From assembly GCA_963792205.1 (NCBI GenBank), contig CAWBVI010000002.1, forward strand, positions 496,001 to 560,000: a stretch of DNA of 64,000 nucleotides. Reading direction: 5' to 3'. This DNA is from DATDAH01 sp963792205. GTDB lineage: Bacteria; Actinomycetota; Acidimicrobiia; Acidimicrobiales; DATDAH01. The position numbers and the translations under genes are program-made. Below are positions 25,550 through 33,879 of the stretch, one piece after another. Below the pieces are notes generated by a model, which saw only the letters and a list, made by a program, of their open reading frames with translations, had not been told where the DNA came from and made no database searches. The first letter of the stretch is position 1, and each line of letters starts with the position of its first letter.

Positions 25550-26320
25550 GTGGGACGACTGGACGGCCGGGTCGCGCTCGTGACCGGAGCGGCCTCGGGC
25601 ATCGGTGCTGCCTGCGTGGCCCGCTTCGCGGACGAGGGGGCGATCGTCGCCGGTCTGGATCTCGGGCCCGCGCCGGACAGCAGTGCCGCAGCCGGCTGGT
25701 TCGAGGTCGATGTCCGGGACGAGGACGGGCAGGCCGCCGCCGTGGCGTCGACCGTCGAGGCCCACGGGCGCCTCGACGTGGTGGTCACGGCCGCGGGGAT
25801 CGCGGGCGGAGGCCCCGTGCACCTGGTCGACGCGGCCGAATGGGACCGGGTCCAGGACGTCAACCTCAAGGGCACGTTCCTGACCTGCAAGCACGCCCTC
25901 GGGCCCATGCTCGAGGCGAGGCGCGGCTCGATCGTCACCATCGCCTCGGTCGAAGGCCTCGAGGGGACCGAAGGGGGCAGCACCTACAACGCCAGCAAGG
26001 GCGGCGTCGTGCTGCTCACCCGCAACCTGGCCCTCGACTACGGCCGGAGGGGGATCCGGGCCAACTGCATCTGCCCGGGCTTCATCGACACCCCGCTGCT
26101 CCAGTCGGTCTTCGGCGACGAGCACATGGCGCCCTACCGGGAGCGGATCCGCGAGCAGCACGAGCTGGGCCGGTTCGGGCGGCCGGAGGAGATCGCCGCG
26201 GTGGCCGCCTTCTTCGCCTCCGACGACGCCTCCTTCGTCACCGGCCAGGCCCTCGCCGTCGACGGCGGGTTCACCGCCGGCCACAGCGTCGGGATCAAGG
26301 ACCTGATGGGTCTGGGCTAG
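25550..26320 (+). CDS. SDR family oxidoreductase
   Basis: A 256-residue classical SDR: LVTGAASGIGAACVARF (cofactor loop, residues 9-25), VVTAAGIAG, catalytic STYNASKGG, and an Asp after strand 2 (GLDLG) that favours NAD. The C-terminal FVTGQALAVDGGFTAG is the usual substrate-loop end. GTG 25550 sits at the right distance from the Rossmann loop and is preceded by a leaderless -10 element. The stop overlaps the kinase start (TAGTG), an odd partner for an SDR. Confidence 0.88.
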   Translation: MGRLDGRVALVTGAASGIGAACVARFADEGAIVAGLDLGPAPDSSAAAGWFEVDVRDEDGQAAAVASTVEAHGRLDVVVTAAGIAGGGPVHLVDAAEWDRVQDVNLKGTFLTCKHALGPMLEARRGSIVTIASVEGLEGTEGGSTYNASKGGVVLLTRNLALDYGRRGIRANCICPGFIDTPLLQSVFGDEHMAPYRERIREQHELGRFGRPEEIAAVAAFFASDDASFVTGQALAVDGGFTAGHSVGIKDLMGLG

Positions 26321-27528
26321 TGGCCTCACTCGCCGCCGGGACGATCGTGGGTCCCTACACGCTCGTCCGCCCGCTGGGGACGGGCGGGATGGGGGAGGTC
26401 TGGGTCGCGACCGACCGTGCCGGCACCGAGGCCGCCGTCAAGGTCCTGCCCGAGGGCTCGCTGGACGACCCCGACGCCCGGGCCCGCTTCACCCGGGAGG
26501 TGGCCGTCGCCCGGGGCCTCGACCACCCGCGGCTCCAGGCCGTCCTGGACGCCGACGCGGAGGTCGACCGGCCGTGGCTGGCCACCGAGCTCGTGGTCGG
26601 ACCCACCCTGGCCCAGCGGGTCGCCGCCGACGGGCCGGTGCCGGGCCCGGAGCTGCACCGGCTCGCCACGGGCCTGGCCGAGGCCCTGGTGGCGGTGCAC
26701 GCGGCCGGCCTGGTCCACCGGGATGTCAGCCCGGCCAACGTGGTGCTCGGCGCGGCGGGCCCGGTGTTGGTGGACTTCGGCATCGCCCGGGGGCCCGAGG
26801 CGACGACGCTGACCCAGGCCGGCGCGGTGGTCGGCACCGCGGGCTGGCTGGCCCCCGAGATGCTGCGCGACGAGGACGTCTCCGACGCCGCCGACGTGTG
26901 GTCGTGGGCCCTCGTCCTCACCTATGCCGCCACTGGTCGGCCCCCGGCCGCTGGCAACCGGGTCGAGGCCGTCATGCGCCGGATCCTCGACGGTGACCTC
27001 GACCTCCGCGGCCTGCCCCCGTGGCTGGACCGCCTCGTCCGCCGCAGCGTGCAGGCGACACCGGCCCGGCGCCCGACGGCCGAGGAGCTGCTCGACGCGC
27101 TGGCCCCCGGGCACCCGCTCGATCTGGTCACCGAGCCCCTGGGCGCAACCGCGGTGACGCCGGCCGAGGTGACGGCTGTGGCGCCGACGCCGTCGGCGCC
27201 CGAGCCCCGCCGGCGCCCGATCGCCTGGCAGCCGCTCGCCGCGCGGGGTGCCGTCGTCGCCGTGGGGGGCGTGGTCGGGCTGGTGGCCCAACCGCTGCTC
27301 GTCGTCATCCTCGTGGTCGTGACCCTCGTGGCCGCGATCGGGCTGCGCCTCTGGGCGGAGGAACGGGCGGAGGAGAAGCGACTCCTCGTGGGGCCCGGGA
27401 CCCTCGCGCTGGCCGCCACCGCGATGGCCCTGGCGACGCTGGCCGAGCTGGTCGGCCTGCTGGCCGGCGCCATGATCCTGATCGTCCTCGTCTTCGTGTT
27501 CCTCCTCCTGGGCGGCGACCTCGGCTGA
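26320..27528 (+). CDS. Membrane Ser/Thr protein kinase (PknB-like)
   Basis: A 402-residue Hanks-type kinase. Gly-rich loop LGTGGMGEVW, Lys41 in AAVKVL, HRDVSPANVV with catalytic Asp135, DFG at 152-154 and WLAPEMLRDEDVSDAADVW (APE and helix F). After a Pro-rich linker (about 270-305) come three or four hydrophobic segments, so the kinase domain faces the cytoplasm. There is no extracellular PASTA or sensor domain; the outside parts are only short loops. GTG 26320 overlaps the SDR stop by one base. Substrates are unknown. Confidence 0.9.
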   Translation: MASLAAGTIVGPYTLVRPLGTGGMGEVWVATDRAGTEAAVKVLPEGSLDDPDARARFTREVAVARGLDHPRLQAVLDADAEVDRPWLATELVVGPTLAQRVAADGPVPGPELHRLATGLAEALVAVHAAGLVHRDVSPANVVLGAAGPVLVDFGIARGPEATTLTQAGAVVGTAGWLAPEMLRDEDVSDAADVWSWALVLTYAATGRPPAAGNRVEAVMRRILDGDLDLRGLPPWLDRLVRRSVQATPARRPTAEELLDALAPGHPLDLVTEPLGATAVTPAEVTAVAPTPSAPEPRRRPIAWQPLAARGAVVAVGGVVGLVAQPLLVVILVVVTLVAAIGLRLWAEERAEEKRLLVGPGTLALAATAMALATLAELVGLLAGAMILIVLVFVFLLLGGDLG

Positions 27529-27580
27529 CCGAGGGCCGCCGCGGTTTGAGCCATCGCCGCTTCCTGGGCGAGACTGCTTC

Positions 27581-27594
27581 TAGAACCGGTTCTA
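27581..27594. promoter_or_regulatory. KstR-type operator TAGAACCGGTTCTA
   Basis: A perfect 14-bp palindrome that fits the KstR consensus TnnAACnnGTTnnA at every fixed base. It ends 16 bp before the ATG of the ACAD gene at 27611. The window also encodes a KstR-like repressor at 38767-39345. Confidence 0.8.
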
Positions 27595-27610
27595 CTTCTC
27601 GGGGGATCGC

Positions 27611-28789
27611 ATGTACGTCGGGCTGAGCGACGAGCAGGAAGCCCTGCGCCAGGAGCTGCGGGAGTACTACGCCCAGCTGCTGACGCCGGAGGTGCAGGAG
27701 TCCCTCGCCGACGCCAACGGCGTGGGCGAGGCCATGCGGGCCGTGGTCCGCCAGATGGGAAGCGACGGCTGGTTGGGCATCGGCTGGCCCGAGGAGTACG
27801 GGGGCAAGGCCAAGACCCAGATCGATCAGTTCATCTTCTTCGACGAGTCGATGCGGGCCGGCGCCCCGGTGCCGATGCTGACGATCAACACGGTCGGTCC
27901 CACCATCTTCCGGTACGGCACCGACGAGCAGAAGGCGCGTTTCCTCCCGGGGATCGTGAAGGGCGAGACCCACTTCTGCATCGGCTACACGGAGCCCGGC
28001 GCCGGCACGGACCTGGCGGCGCTCAAGACCCGGGCCGTCCGGGACGGCGACGAGTACGTCATCAACGGCCAGAAGATCTTCACCAGCCTGGCCAGCGACG
28101 CCGACTACTGCTGGCTCGCGGTGCGGACCAACCCCGATGTGCCCAAGCACAAGGGCATCTCGATGATCATCGTCCCGCTCGACACGCCGGGCATCACGGT
28201 CCAGCCGATGGACCTGCTCAGCGAGCACGACATCAACCAGGTCTTCTACGAGGACGTGCGGGTGCCGGTCGACAACCTCGTCGGCGGCGAGAACCAGGGC
28301 TGGTCGCTCATCACCAACCAGCTCAACCACGAGCGGGTCACCCTCTGCTCCTCCGGGATGCTGGAGGCGACCTACGAGGACACCCTGCGCTACGCGCAGG
28401 AGACCAAGCTGGCCGACGGTCGCCGGGTCATCGACCAGGAGTGGGCGCAGGTCAACCTGGCCCGGGTGCGGGCGGGCCTCGAGTTCCTGCGCCTCATCAA
28501 CTGGAAGGTGGCGTGGGGCGCCGCCGAGGGCCATGCCCTCGACATCGGCGACGCGTCGACGACCAAGGTCTTCGGCACCGAGTTCTACCTCGAGGCCTTC
28601 CGGCTGATGATGGAGGTCATCGGGCCGCCGTCGTACCTGCGCCGGGGCTCGCCCGAGGCCCTCCTGCACTCCCGCCTGGAGCGCAACTACCGCAGCCTGA
28701 TCATCCTGACCTTCGGTGGCGGGGTCAACGAGGTGCAGCGGGACCTGATCGCCATGTTCGCCCTGGGCCTGCCCCGGGCCGACCGATAG
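27611..28789 (+). CDS. Acyl-CoA dehydrogenase, FadE29-like subunit
   Basis: A 392-residue ACAD whose whole pattern follows mycobacterial FadE29 (ChsE2): LRQELREYYAQLLTPE, GWLGIGWPEEYGG, CIGYTEPGAGTDLAALKT, VINGQKIFTSLASDADY, NQLNHERVTLC and ITFxGGVNE-type LTFGGGVNEVQRDLIA. FadE29 works with FadE28 as an alpha2beta2 dehydrogenase on steroid side-chain acyl-CoAs. The next gene, 16 bp on, encodes a FadE28-like partner. A perfect KstR box lies upstream. It is a close paralogue of 42532-43693, so it probably handles a different side-chain stage. Confidence 0.9.
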   Translation: MYVGLSDEQEALRQELREYYAQLLTPEVQESLADANGVGEAMRAVVRQMGSDGWLGIGWPEEYGGKAKTQIDQFIFFDESMRAGAPVPMLTINTVGPTIFRYGTDEQKARFLPGIVKGETHFCIGYTEPGAGTDLAALKTRAVRDGDEYVINGQKIFTSLASDADYCWLAVRTNPDVPKHKGISMIIVPLDTPGITVQPMDLLSEHDINQVFYEDVRVPVDNLVGGENQGWSLITNQLNHERVTLCSSGMLEATYEDTLRYAQETKLADGRRVIDQEWAQVNLARVRAGLEFLRLINWKVAWGAAEGHALDIGDASTTKVFGTEFYLEAFRLMMEVIGPPSYLRRGSPEALLHSRLERNYRSLIILTFGGGVNEVQRDLIAMFALGLPRADR

Positions 28790-28805
28790 CCAAGGGGCCA
28801 GAGAC

Positions 28806-29895
28806 ATGGACTTCTCGTTCAACGAAGAGCAGCAGGCCGTCGCCGACCTCGCCGCCCAGATCCTGGGGGATCAGGTCACCAACGACGCCCTCAAGGCCCA
28901 TGAGGCCTCCGGCGACGCCTTCCCCGCGCGGGGTGTGGGGGGCGCTGGCGGAGGCCGGCGTCGTCGGCATCGCCCTCCCCGAGGACGTCGGTGGCCAGGG
29001 CCTCGGGTTCCTCGAGGCCTGCCTCGTCCTCGAGCAGATCGGCAAGACGACGGCGCCGGTGCCGTACTTCGCCACCGTGCTCGCCGCCCTCGCGGTCGAC
29101 CGATTCGGGTCGTCCGACCAGCGCACGGCGCTGCTGCCGGGCGTGGCCGACGGGTCCCGGGTGCTGACGGTCGCTCTGACCGAGGTCGGCACCGGACCGC
29201 TCGCGCCGATGACCACCGTTGCCGACGGTGCGCTGACCGGGACCAAGCTCCTGGTCCCGTTCGGGGCCCAGGCCACCCACGCCATCGTCCCCGCCCGGGT
29301 CGGCGAGGAGGTCGGCCTGTTCGTCGTCGACCTGTCCGGCTCGGGGGTCGGGCAGGAGGACCTGGAGACGACCTCCGGCCTGCCCGCGACCCGCCTCGAC
29401 CTCGACGGCGCCGCCGGCGAAGCCCTCGGATCCGCCGACGGCGACTCGGTCCAGTGGCTGGTCGAGCGGGGCCAGGCCGCGTTGTGCGCCACCGCCATCG
29501 GCATCTGCGAAGAGGCGCTGCGCCTCACCGCCGAGTACACGAAGACCCGGGAGCAGTTCGACCGGCCGATCGCCACGTTCCAGGCGGTGGGCCAGCGGGC
29601 GGCCGACGCCTACATCGACACCGAGGCGATCCGGCTGACGGCCTGGCAGGCGTGCTGGCGCCTGAGCGAGGACCTGCCGGCCACCGAACAGGTCGCCATC
29701 GCCAAGTTCTGGTGCGCCGAAGGGGGCCAGCGGGTGGTCCACGCCGCCCAGCACCTCCACGGCGGCCTGGGCGTCGACCGGGACTACCCCCTGCACCGGT
29801 ACTTCCTCTGGGCCAAGGAGCTGGAGCTCAACCTCGGCGGCGCCACGGCCAGCCTGCTCGGCCTCGGCGCGATCCTCGCCGCCGAGCCCGTCTGA
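28806..29895 (+). pseudogene. Acyl-CoA dehydrogenase partner (FadE28-like) with one-base frameshift
   Basis: The protein begins MDFSFNEEQQAVADLAAQIL and then loses frame after GDAFPAR. The other frame continues as WGALAEAGVVGIALPEDVGG through EQFDRPIATFQAVGQ, HLHGGLGVDRDYPLHRYFLW and to the stop at 29895. Removing one G from the GGGG run at 28930-28933 gives an unbroken 362-residue ACAD (1089 nt). It would pair with the FadE29-like protein upstream, as FadE28 pairs with FadE29. The sequence is otherwise well preserved, so an assembly error or very recent mutation is more likely than decay. Confidence 0.85.
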
Positions 29896-29905
29896 CCTCC
29901 GGAGA

Positions 29906-30670
29906 TCAGTCAGCGGCGGGTCGAGCGGCGTACCGCGCGATCCACTCGGCGTTGAGCTCGTCGGCCTGTCGACGCGTTCGCATCGGCGGGACCGGGACGT
30001 GGCGCTCGACGCTGAGGTGGTCCAGGACCGAGCGCACCGTCGGTTCCCAGCCGCCGGCGGAGGTCAGCTCCTCGTAGACGACCTCGCAGGCGGTGACCCC
30101 CAGCTCGTCGAAGAGCGCCCGCCACCCCGCCTCACTCTCGGCGATGAGGCCCAGCAGTCCGGTGATCAGATCCGGGTCGTAGTGGGTGGGGCCCGTGGCC
30201 GCCACCTCGGCGCCGACTTCGGTTACCCAGATCCCGTCCTGGCTGGCTCGGGCCCACGACACCGCCTGGGCAAGGTGGTCCCGACGGGTGAGGTGGATCA
30301 CGCGGAGGTCGGGCAGGAGGGCATGAATTACCGCGGCCCGTTCGAGGCCGGCGAACGGGGGCAGCTCCTGGAGCTTCTGCAGGGCCCAGTGCAGGTTGTT
30401 CCACATGAGCTTCGCCCCGAACACGCCGTTCGGCGTCGTCCCCAACTCGTAGACGAGCTCGAGGTAGTGCGCCCGGTCTCGGGCGCCGAGGAGGAGCCCC
30501 CAGGGGCCGTCCTCCCACGTCGCCCAGCCGGGCATCTCCACCGGATCGACCGAGAGGAAGTACTCGTCCGGCCTCCCGGCCACGCCCGTGTCGGCCAAGG
30601 CCCGGCACAACAGGTGGGTTCCGGTCCGTTGACTCGCACACACGAGGACGGACGACCGGGGCCGGCTCAC
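29906..30670 (-). CDS. Stf0-like sulfotransferase
   Basis: A 254-residue PAPS-dependent sulfotransferase of the trehalose 2-sulfotransferase (Stf0) family: VLVCASQRTGTHLLCRAL holds the 5'-phosphosulfate loop, GVAGRPDEYF follows, and RVIHLTRRDHLAQAVSWARA contains the 3'-phosphate binding residues. EVVYEELTS is also family-typical. GTG 30670 is chosen because it puts the SQRTG motif at the usual residue 10 or so. It could sulfate a carbohydrate or glycolipid. It is convergent with the ACAD gene and follows the DUF1905 gene by 20 bp. Confidence 0.85.
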   Translation of the reverse strand: MSRPRSSVLVCASQRTGTHLLCRALADTGVAGRPDEYFLSVDPVEMPGWATWEDGPWGLLLGARDRAHYLELVYELGTTPNGVFGAKLMWNNLHWALQKLQELPPFAGLERAAVIHALLPDLRVIHLTRRDHLAQAVSWARASQDGIWVTEVGAEVAATGPTHYDPDLITGLLGLIAESEAGWRALFDELGVTACEVVYEELTSAGGWEPTVRSVLDHLSVERHVPVPPMRTRRQADELNAEWIARYAARPAAD

Positions 30671-30690
30671 CCCCTCAGCTTGGCTGCGGC

Positions 30691-30969
30691 TCAGCCGTTC
30701 AGGCGCTCTTCGAGGACCACGGTGACCTCGTCGCCGGCGTCCTTGGCGATGGCCTTCCGGACGTCGGCCTTCATCGGCAGCATGTGGGTCCCGTCGCCGA
30801 GGGCCATGAACGAGCTCTCGAACGGGTGCCCGTCCACGGTGCCGCGGACCTTCACCAGGCCCTTCGTGCCGAAGAAGTCGACCGACTCCGGCCAGAGGAC
30901 ACAGGTCCACCCGCCCTTGCCCGGTCGCTTGTGCAGCTCAGCGGTGAACGTCTTGTCCAAGGTGCTCAT
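30691..30969 (-). CDS. DUF1905 domain protein
   Basis: A 92-residue protein made up entirely of a DUF1905 beta-barrel: FTAELHKRPGKGGWTCVLWP, GLVKVRGTVDGHPFESSF, GTHMLPMKADVRKAIAKDAG and VTVVLEER. The family is small, soluble and widespread in Actinobacteria and has no proven function. The ATG has a ggagg ribosome site. The 18-bp palindrome at 31018-31035 lies about 50 bp upstream, in the region shared with the divergent VOC gene. Confidence 0.85.
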   Translation of the reverse strand: MSTLDKTFTAELHKRPGKGGWTCVLWPESVDFFGTKGLVKVRGTVDGHPFESSFMALGDGTHMLPMKADVRKAIAKDAGDEVTVVLEERLNG

Positions 30970-31017
30970 GGGGCCTCCCGATCCGATGGTCGCACGCTTG
31001 GACCCGAGCGGTCTGGG

Positions 31018-31035
31018 GAACTCATCGATGAGTTC
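31018..31035. promoter_or_regulatory. 18-bp perfect palindrome GAACTCATCGATGAGTTC
   Basis: A gapless inverted repeat centred on ATCGAT in the 92-bp divergent region between the DUF1905 and VOC genes. It is a likely repressor operator serving one or both. No regulator gene adjoins it. Confidence 0.6.
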
Positions 31036-31061
31036 ATCGGACGGCGGAGGTCGGACCGAGC

Positions 31062-31529
31062 ATGAACCAGCTGATCATCGCTCTGCCCATCGCCGACCGG
31101 CCGACGTCGTTCGCCTTCTACGGCAAGGCCCTCGGGCTCGAGGCCGTGGGTGAGCTCGCCGATGATGGCGTGCCGGAGCCGCTGCAGTTCATCGTGAACG
31201 AGGGCACCCGGCTGATGCTGATCCCGACCGGCGGCTTCGGGTGGGTGACCGGCGACCACGACACGGCGACGCCCGGCACGAGCGAGGTCCTCCTGAGCCT
31301 CGGCGCCGAGTCGACCGACGAGGTCGACGCCCGCCTCGAGCAGGCCCGGAGCGCCGGGGCCCGGGTCGTCAGCGAGCCGGTCCGCCAGCCCTGGGGCTAC
31401 ACCGGCACCTTCGCCGACCCCGACGGCCACCTCTGGGAGGTCATCTGCGTCTACCCCGTGACGTCGGCGAGCACCTCGGCGATCGTGTGGCGGGCGGTGG
31501 CGCAGATGATCGGGTTCGTGTCGCGGTAG
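31062..31529 (+). CDS. VOC-superfamily (glyoxalase/bleomycin-resistance fold) protein
   Basis: A 155-residue vicinal-oxygen-chelate protein with two beta-alpha-beta repeats: LPIADRPTSFAFYGKALGLE, then GYTGTFADPDGHLWEV with the C-terminal Glu metal ligand. Members include dioxygenases, glyoxalases and resistance proteins. The domain is complete by residue 127 or so; the last 25 residues extend into the 3' end of the opposite-strand phosphotransferase gene, a 79-bp convergent overlap. A ggcggagg ribosome site precedes the ATG. Confidence 0.85.
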   Translation: MNQLIIALPIADRPTSFAFYGKALGLEAVGELADDGVPEPLQFIVNEGTRLMLIPTGGFGWVTGDHDTATPGTSEVLLSLGAESTDEVDARLEQARSAGARVVSEPVRQPWGYTGTFADPDGHLWEVICVYPVTSASTSAIVWRAVAQMIGFVSR

Positions 31530-32356
31530 TAGGGGAGGGCGACGAGCGAGACGCTCAGCGCCCAGGCCCGGCCCCGGGCCCAGCTGGCGTCGTCGGCCCC
31601 GACCGCTTGGCGGAACGCGGCTCGTGACGGTCCCGAGAACATCATCCACGCGGGGAGGAGTTCGACGGCCGGGTCGCCGATTCCCAGGCCACCGAAGTCG
31701 ATCACGGCGTGGAGGCGGCCGTTGTCGACGAGGAGGTTCCCGGGCATGAGGTCGCCGTGGATCCACACCGGGTCGCCGTCCCAGGCCGGCGCCGAGGCGT
31801 CGGTGGCCCACGCCTCCGCGGCGGCGACGCGGTCGACCTCGCCGTCGAGGCGGGCCAAGGCGGACCGCACCATGTCGTCCCGTACGGCGATGGGCTCGCC
31901 CCGCCAGAAGTTGTGTTCGCCGGGTGGCGGCCCGCCTTCGGCGTCCACTGCGCGGAGCGCACTCACGAACCCGGCGAGGTCGACGGCGGCCTGCTCGAGA
32001 TCCTCGGGGGCGGTCGTCAGCGCGTCACGTCCGCTCAGCCAGCGACACACCGACCAGCGCATCGGGTAGTCGTCGCCGGGCTCGCCCATGGCCACGGGCT
32101 CGGGGACCGCCAGCGGGAGGTGTGGCGCGAGCACCGGCAGCCAGCGCTGCTCCTTGTCGACCTGGCCCTCGCGCCGAGCCAGTCGGGGGAGGCGGACGGC
32201 GAGCTCGTCACCCAGCCGGAACATGGCGTTGTCGGTCCCGCCGGACGGGACCCGCTTGACGACGAGCTCGGCCCACGCGGGGAACTGGTGGCTGATCAGC
32301 CGCCGGACGAGCGCGGCGTCGACCTCGACCTCGTCCTCGTGCATCCGCCCGGCCAC
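31451..32356 (-). CDS. Aminoglycoside phosphotransferase (APH) family kinase
   Basis: A 301-residue APH/choline-kinase-fold protein: WIHGDLMPGNLLVDNG (Brenner motif with catalytic Asp), HAVIDFGGLGIGDPAVEL (metal-binding Asp), and an N-terminal GGTDNAMFRLGDELAVRLPR lobe. Such kinases phosphorylate small molecules such as aminoglycosides, hydroxy acids or macrolides; the broader family is mostly uncharacterised. An alternative ATG lies five codons in. It overlaps the VOC gene convergently by 79 bp. Confidence 0.87.
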   Translation of the reverse strand: MAGRMHEDEVEVDAALVRRLISHQFPAWAELVVKRVPSGGTDNAMFRLGDELAVRLPRLARREGQVDKEQRWLPVLAPHLPLAVPEPVAMGEPGDDYPMRWSVCRWLSGRDALTTAPEDLEQAAVDLAGFVSALRAVDAEGGPPPGEHNFWRGEPIAVRDDMVRSALARLDGEVDRVAAAEAWATDASAPAWDGDPVWIHGDLMPGNLLVDNGRLHAVIDFGGLGIGDPAVELLPAWMMFSGPSRAAFRQAVGADDASWARGRAWALSVSLVALPYYRDTNPIICATARHTIAEVLADVTG

Positions 32357-32433
32357 CCACCCGATCCTGTCCGGTGGCCCCGGATCGGCATCTCGATTTT
32401 CGCCTGAGGGTGGTTGTTGTCACTGGGGTCGGG

Positions 32434-32439
32434 TAGAGT
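32434..32439 (+). promoter_or_regulatory. -10 element TAGAGT for the HNH gene
   Basis: TAGAGT lies 5 bp before the LexA-type box, so a bound repressor would cover the transcription start of the gene at 32485. Confidence 0.45.
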
Positions 32440-32443
32440 GAAA

Positions 32444-32459
32444 GCGAACATACGTTCCC
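32444..32459. promoter_or_regulatory. LexA/SOS box GCGAACATACGTTCCC
   Basis: The core GAAC-ATAC-GTTC fits the actinobacterial LexA consensus TCGAAC(N4)GTTCGA at all eight GAAC/GTTC bases; the outer two bases on each side match less well. It sits 25 bp upstream of the DUF222-HNH start and just after a -10 hexamer. Confidence 0.7.
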
Positions 32460-32484
32460 TTATCTGGAGGGGAGGTGCCCGGCC

Positions 32485-33792
32485 GTGATCAGCGAGCTCG
32501 ACGACCTGGAGCACCACCTCGACCTGGCCAACAAGGCCTCGCTGGTGGGGACACCCTCGGAGGTCAAGGCCGAGGCCATGGCTCGGGTGGCTCGGCTGCG
32601 CAACAAGTTCGATGCGCTCGGCGCCGGGGTGATGGATTCGTTCGAGGCGACCCGGGAGCACCGGGCCGAGGGTCACGGGTCGCCGGTGGACTGGTTGAAG
32701 CACCACGCCCGGGTCAAGGGTCCCGATGCGGCCCGCCAGCGGCGCCTGGCCGGTTGGCTGCGGGACCTGCCCGCGGCCCGTGATGCCGTGACCGATGGGA
32801 CGATCACTGCCGAGCACGTCTCCGTGCTGGCCCGGGCCCGGGACCTGGTCGGCGAGGAGGTGTTCGCCGATCTCGAGGAGGGCTTGCTGGACGTGGCCCG
32901 CCGGGACCGGTTCTGCGATTTCGAGCGGACGGTGGAGTACTGGGTGATCCGGGCCCGCCCGACCGATGCGGCGGCGCGGGAGCGCCAGGCGGTGGAGGAC
33001 CGGGGGGCGACCTCGGTGCGCTCCCGGGGCGGGGTCGGGGTGGTGAAGGCCGAGATGGACCCGGTGAGCTTCGTGCCCTGGCAGGCCGAGCTGGAACGGG
33101 TCATGGACCACCTCCTGGAAGCGGACCGGGCCGAGGCCCGGGACCGGCTCGGTCGGGCGCCGCTGGCCTCCGAGCTACGCCGCAGCGTCCGCCAGCGCCG
33201 CCATGACGCCATGGTCGAGATGGCCCGCCGCTCCGCCGCCTTCGGCGATCAGGACCTGGGGGCGGCGCCGGTGTGCCTCAACGTGTTCGGGAACCTCGAG
33301 CTGGTCGCCAAGATCCTCGAACGGATCGTCCAGGCCCTCGCCGGCGGCGAGCCGTTCGATCTGGATGACCTGGAGTACGGGCCCGACAGCCTGCACGAGC
33401 TCGAGGACGGCACCGTCGTCACCGTCAACACCATCCTGCTGGCCCTGCTCACCGGGACGGTGCGGGGTGTGCTGTTCGATCCCGACGGCGAGCTCCTGCG
33501 CCACGGGCGGGCCCGGCGCCTGTTCACCCCGGCCCAGGCCCAGGCCATCCGAGCCAAGTTCCGGCGCTGCGCTCACCCCTTCGGCTGTGACCGCACCGGG
33601 GCCCGGCTGCAGTCCGACCACCACGACGAATGGGACGACGGCGGGCCCACCGACTGCCAGAACGGCCGCTGCCTGTGCCGGACCCACAACCTCTGGAAGA
33701 CCAACCACAAACACGACCCGCCCCCCGACGACCCCGACGGTGGGCAGCGAAGACGCCCGCCCGATCCCGGGCCACCTCCGCCAACCCGATGA
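32485..33792 (+). CDS. DUF222 (13E12-type) HNH endonuclease-domain protein
   Basis: A 435-residue protein: DUF222 from about residue 10 to 330 and a C-terminal HNH nuclease domain with CAHPFGCDRTGARLQSDHHD, GGPTDCQNGRCLC and THNLWKTN (Cys zinc site plus HNH residues). Relatives are the M. tuberculosis 13E12-repeat proteins, several of which are DNA-damage induced. Start is GTG with a strong ggaggggagg site. The LexA-type box upstream fits SOS control. Whether the protein is a selfish element, a repair nuclease or a defence protein is open. Confidence 0.9.
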   Translation: MISELDDLEHHLDLANKASLVGTPSEVKAEAMARVARLRNKFDALGAGVMDSFEATREHRAEGHGSPVDWLKHHARVKGPDAARQRRLAGWLRDLPAARDAVTDGTITAEHVSVLARARDLVGEEVFADLEEGLLDVARRDRFCDFERTVEYWVIRARPTDAAARERQAVEDRGATSVRSRGGVGVVKAEMDPVSFVPWQAELERVMDHLLEADRAEARDRLGRAPLASELRRSVRQRRHDAMVEMARRSAAFGDQDLGAAPVCLNVFGNLELVAKILERIVQALAGGEPFDLDDLEYGPDSLHELEDGTVVTVNTILLALLTGTVRGVLFDPDGELLRHGRARRLFTPAQAQAIRAKFRRCAHPFGCDRTGARLQSDHHDEWDDGGPTDCQNGRCLCRTHNLWKTNHKHDPPPDDPDGGQRRRPPDPGPPPPTR

Positions 33793-33879
33793 CCCGGCAG
33801 ACGATCTGACCGCCGGCCACTGGCTGAACTTGCTCAACCTGCCACGCCGGCCCCCGCACCTTGACAACCGAACAGCGCC

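Noticed and set aside
31451..31529. VOC gene might end earlier, avoiding the 79-bp convergent overlap
   Set aside because: No in-frame stop occurs before 31527-31529. The APH C-terminus is needed for that family's length, so both genes appear real and overlapping.
33793..33879. Possible mobile-element end after the HNH gene (TTGACAACCGAACAG near 33861)
   Set aside because: The segment looks like others seen behind DUF222-HNH genes, but there is no second copy, inverted repeat or target duplication in the window.
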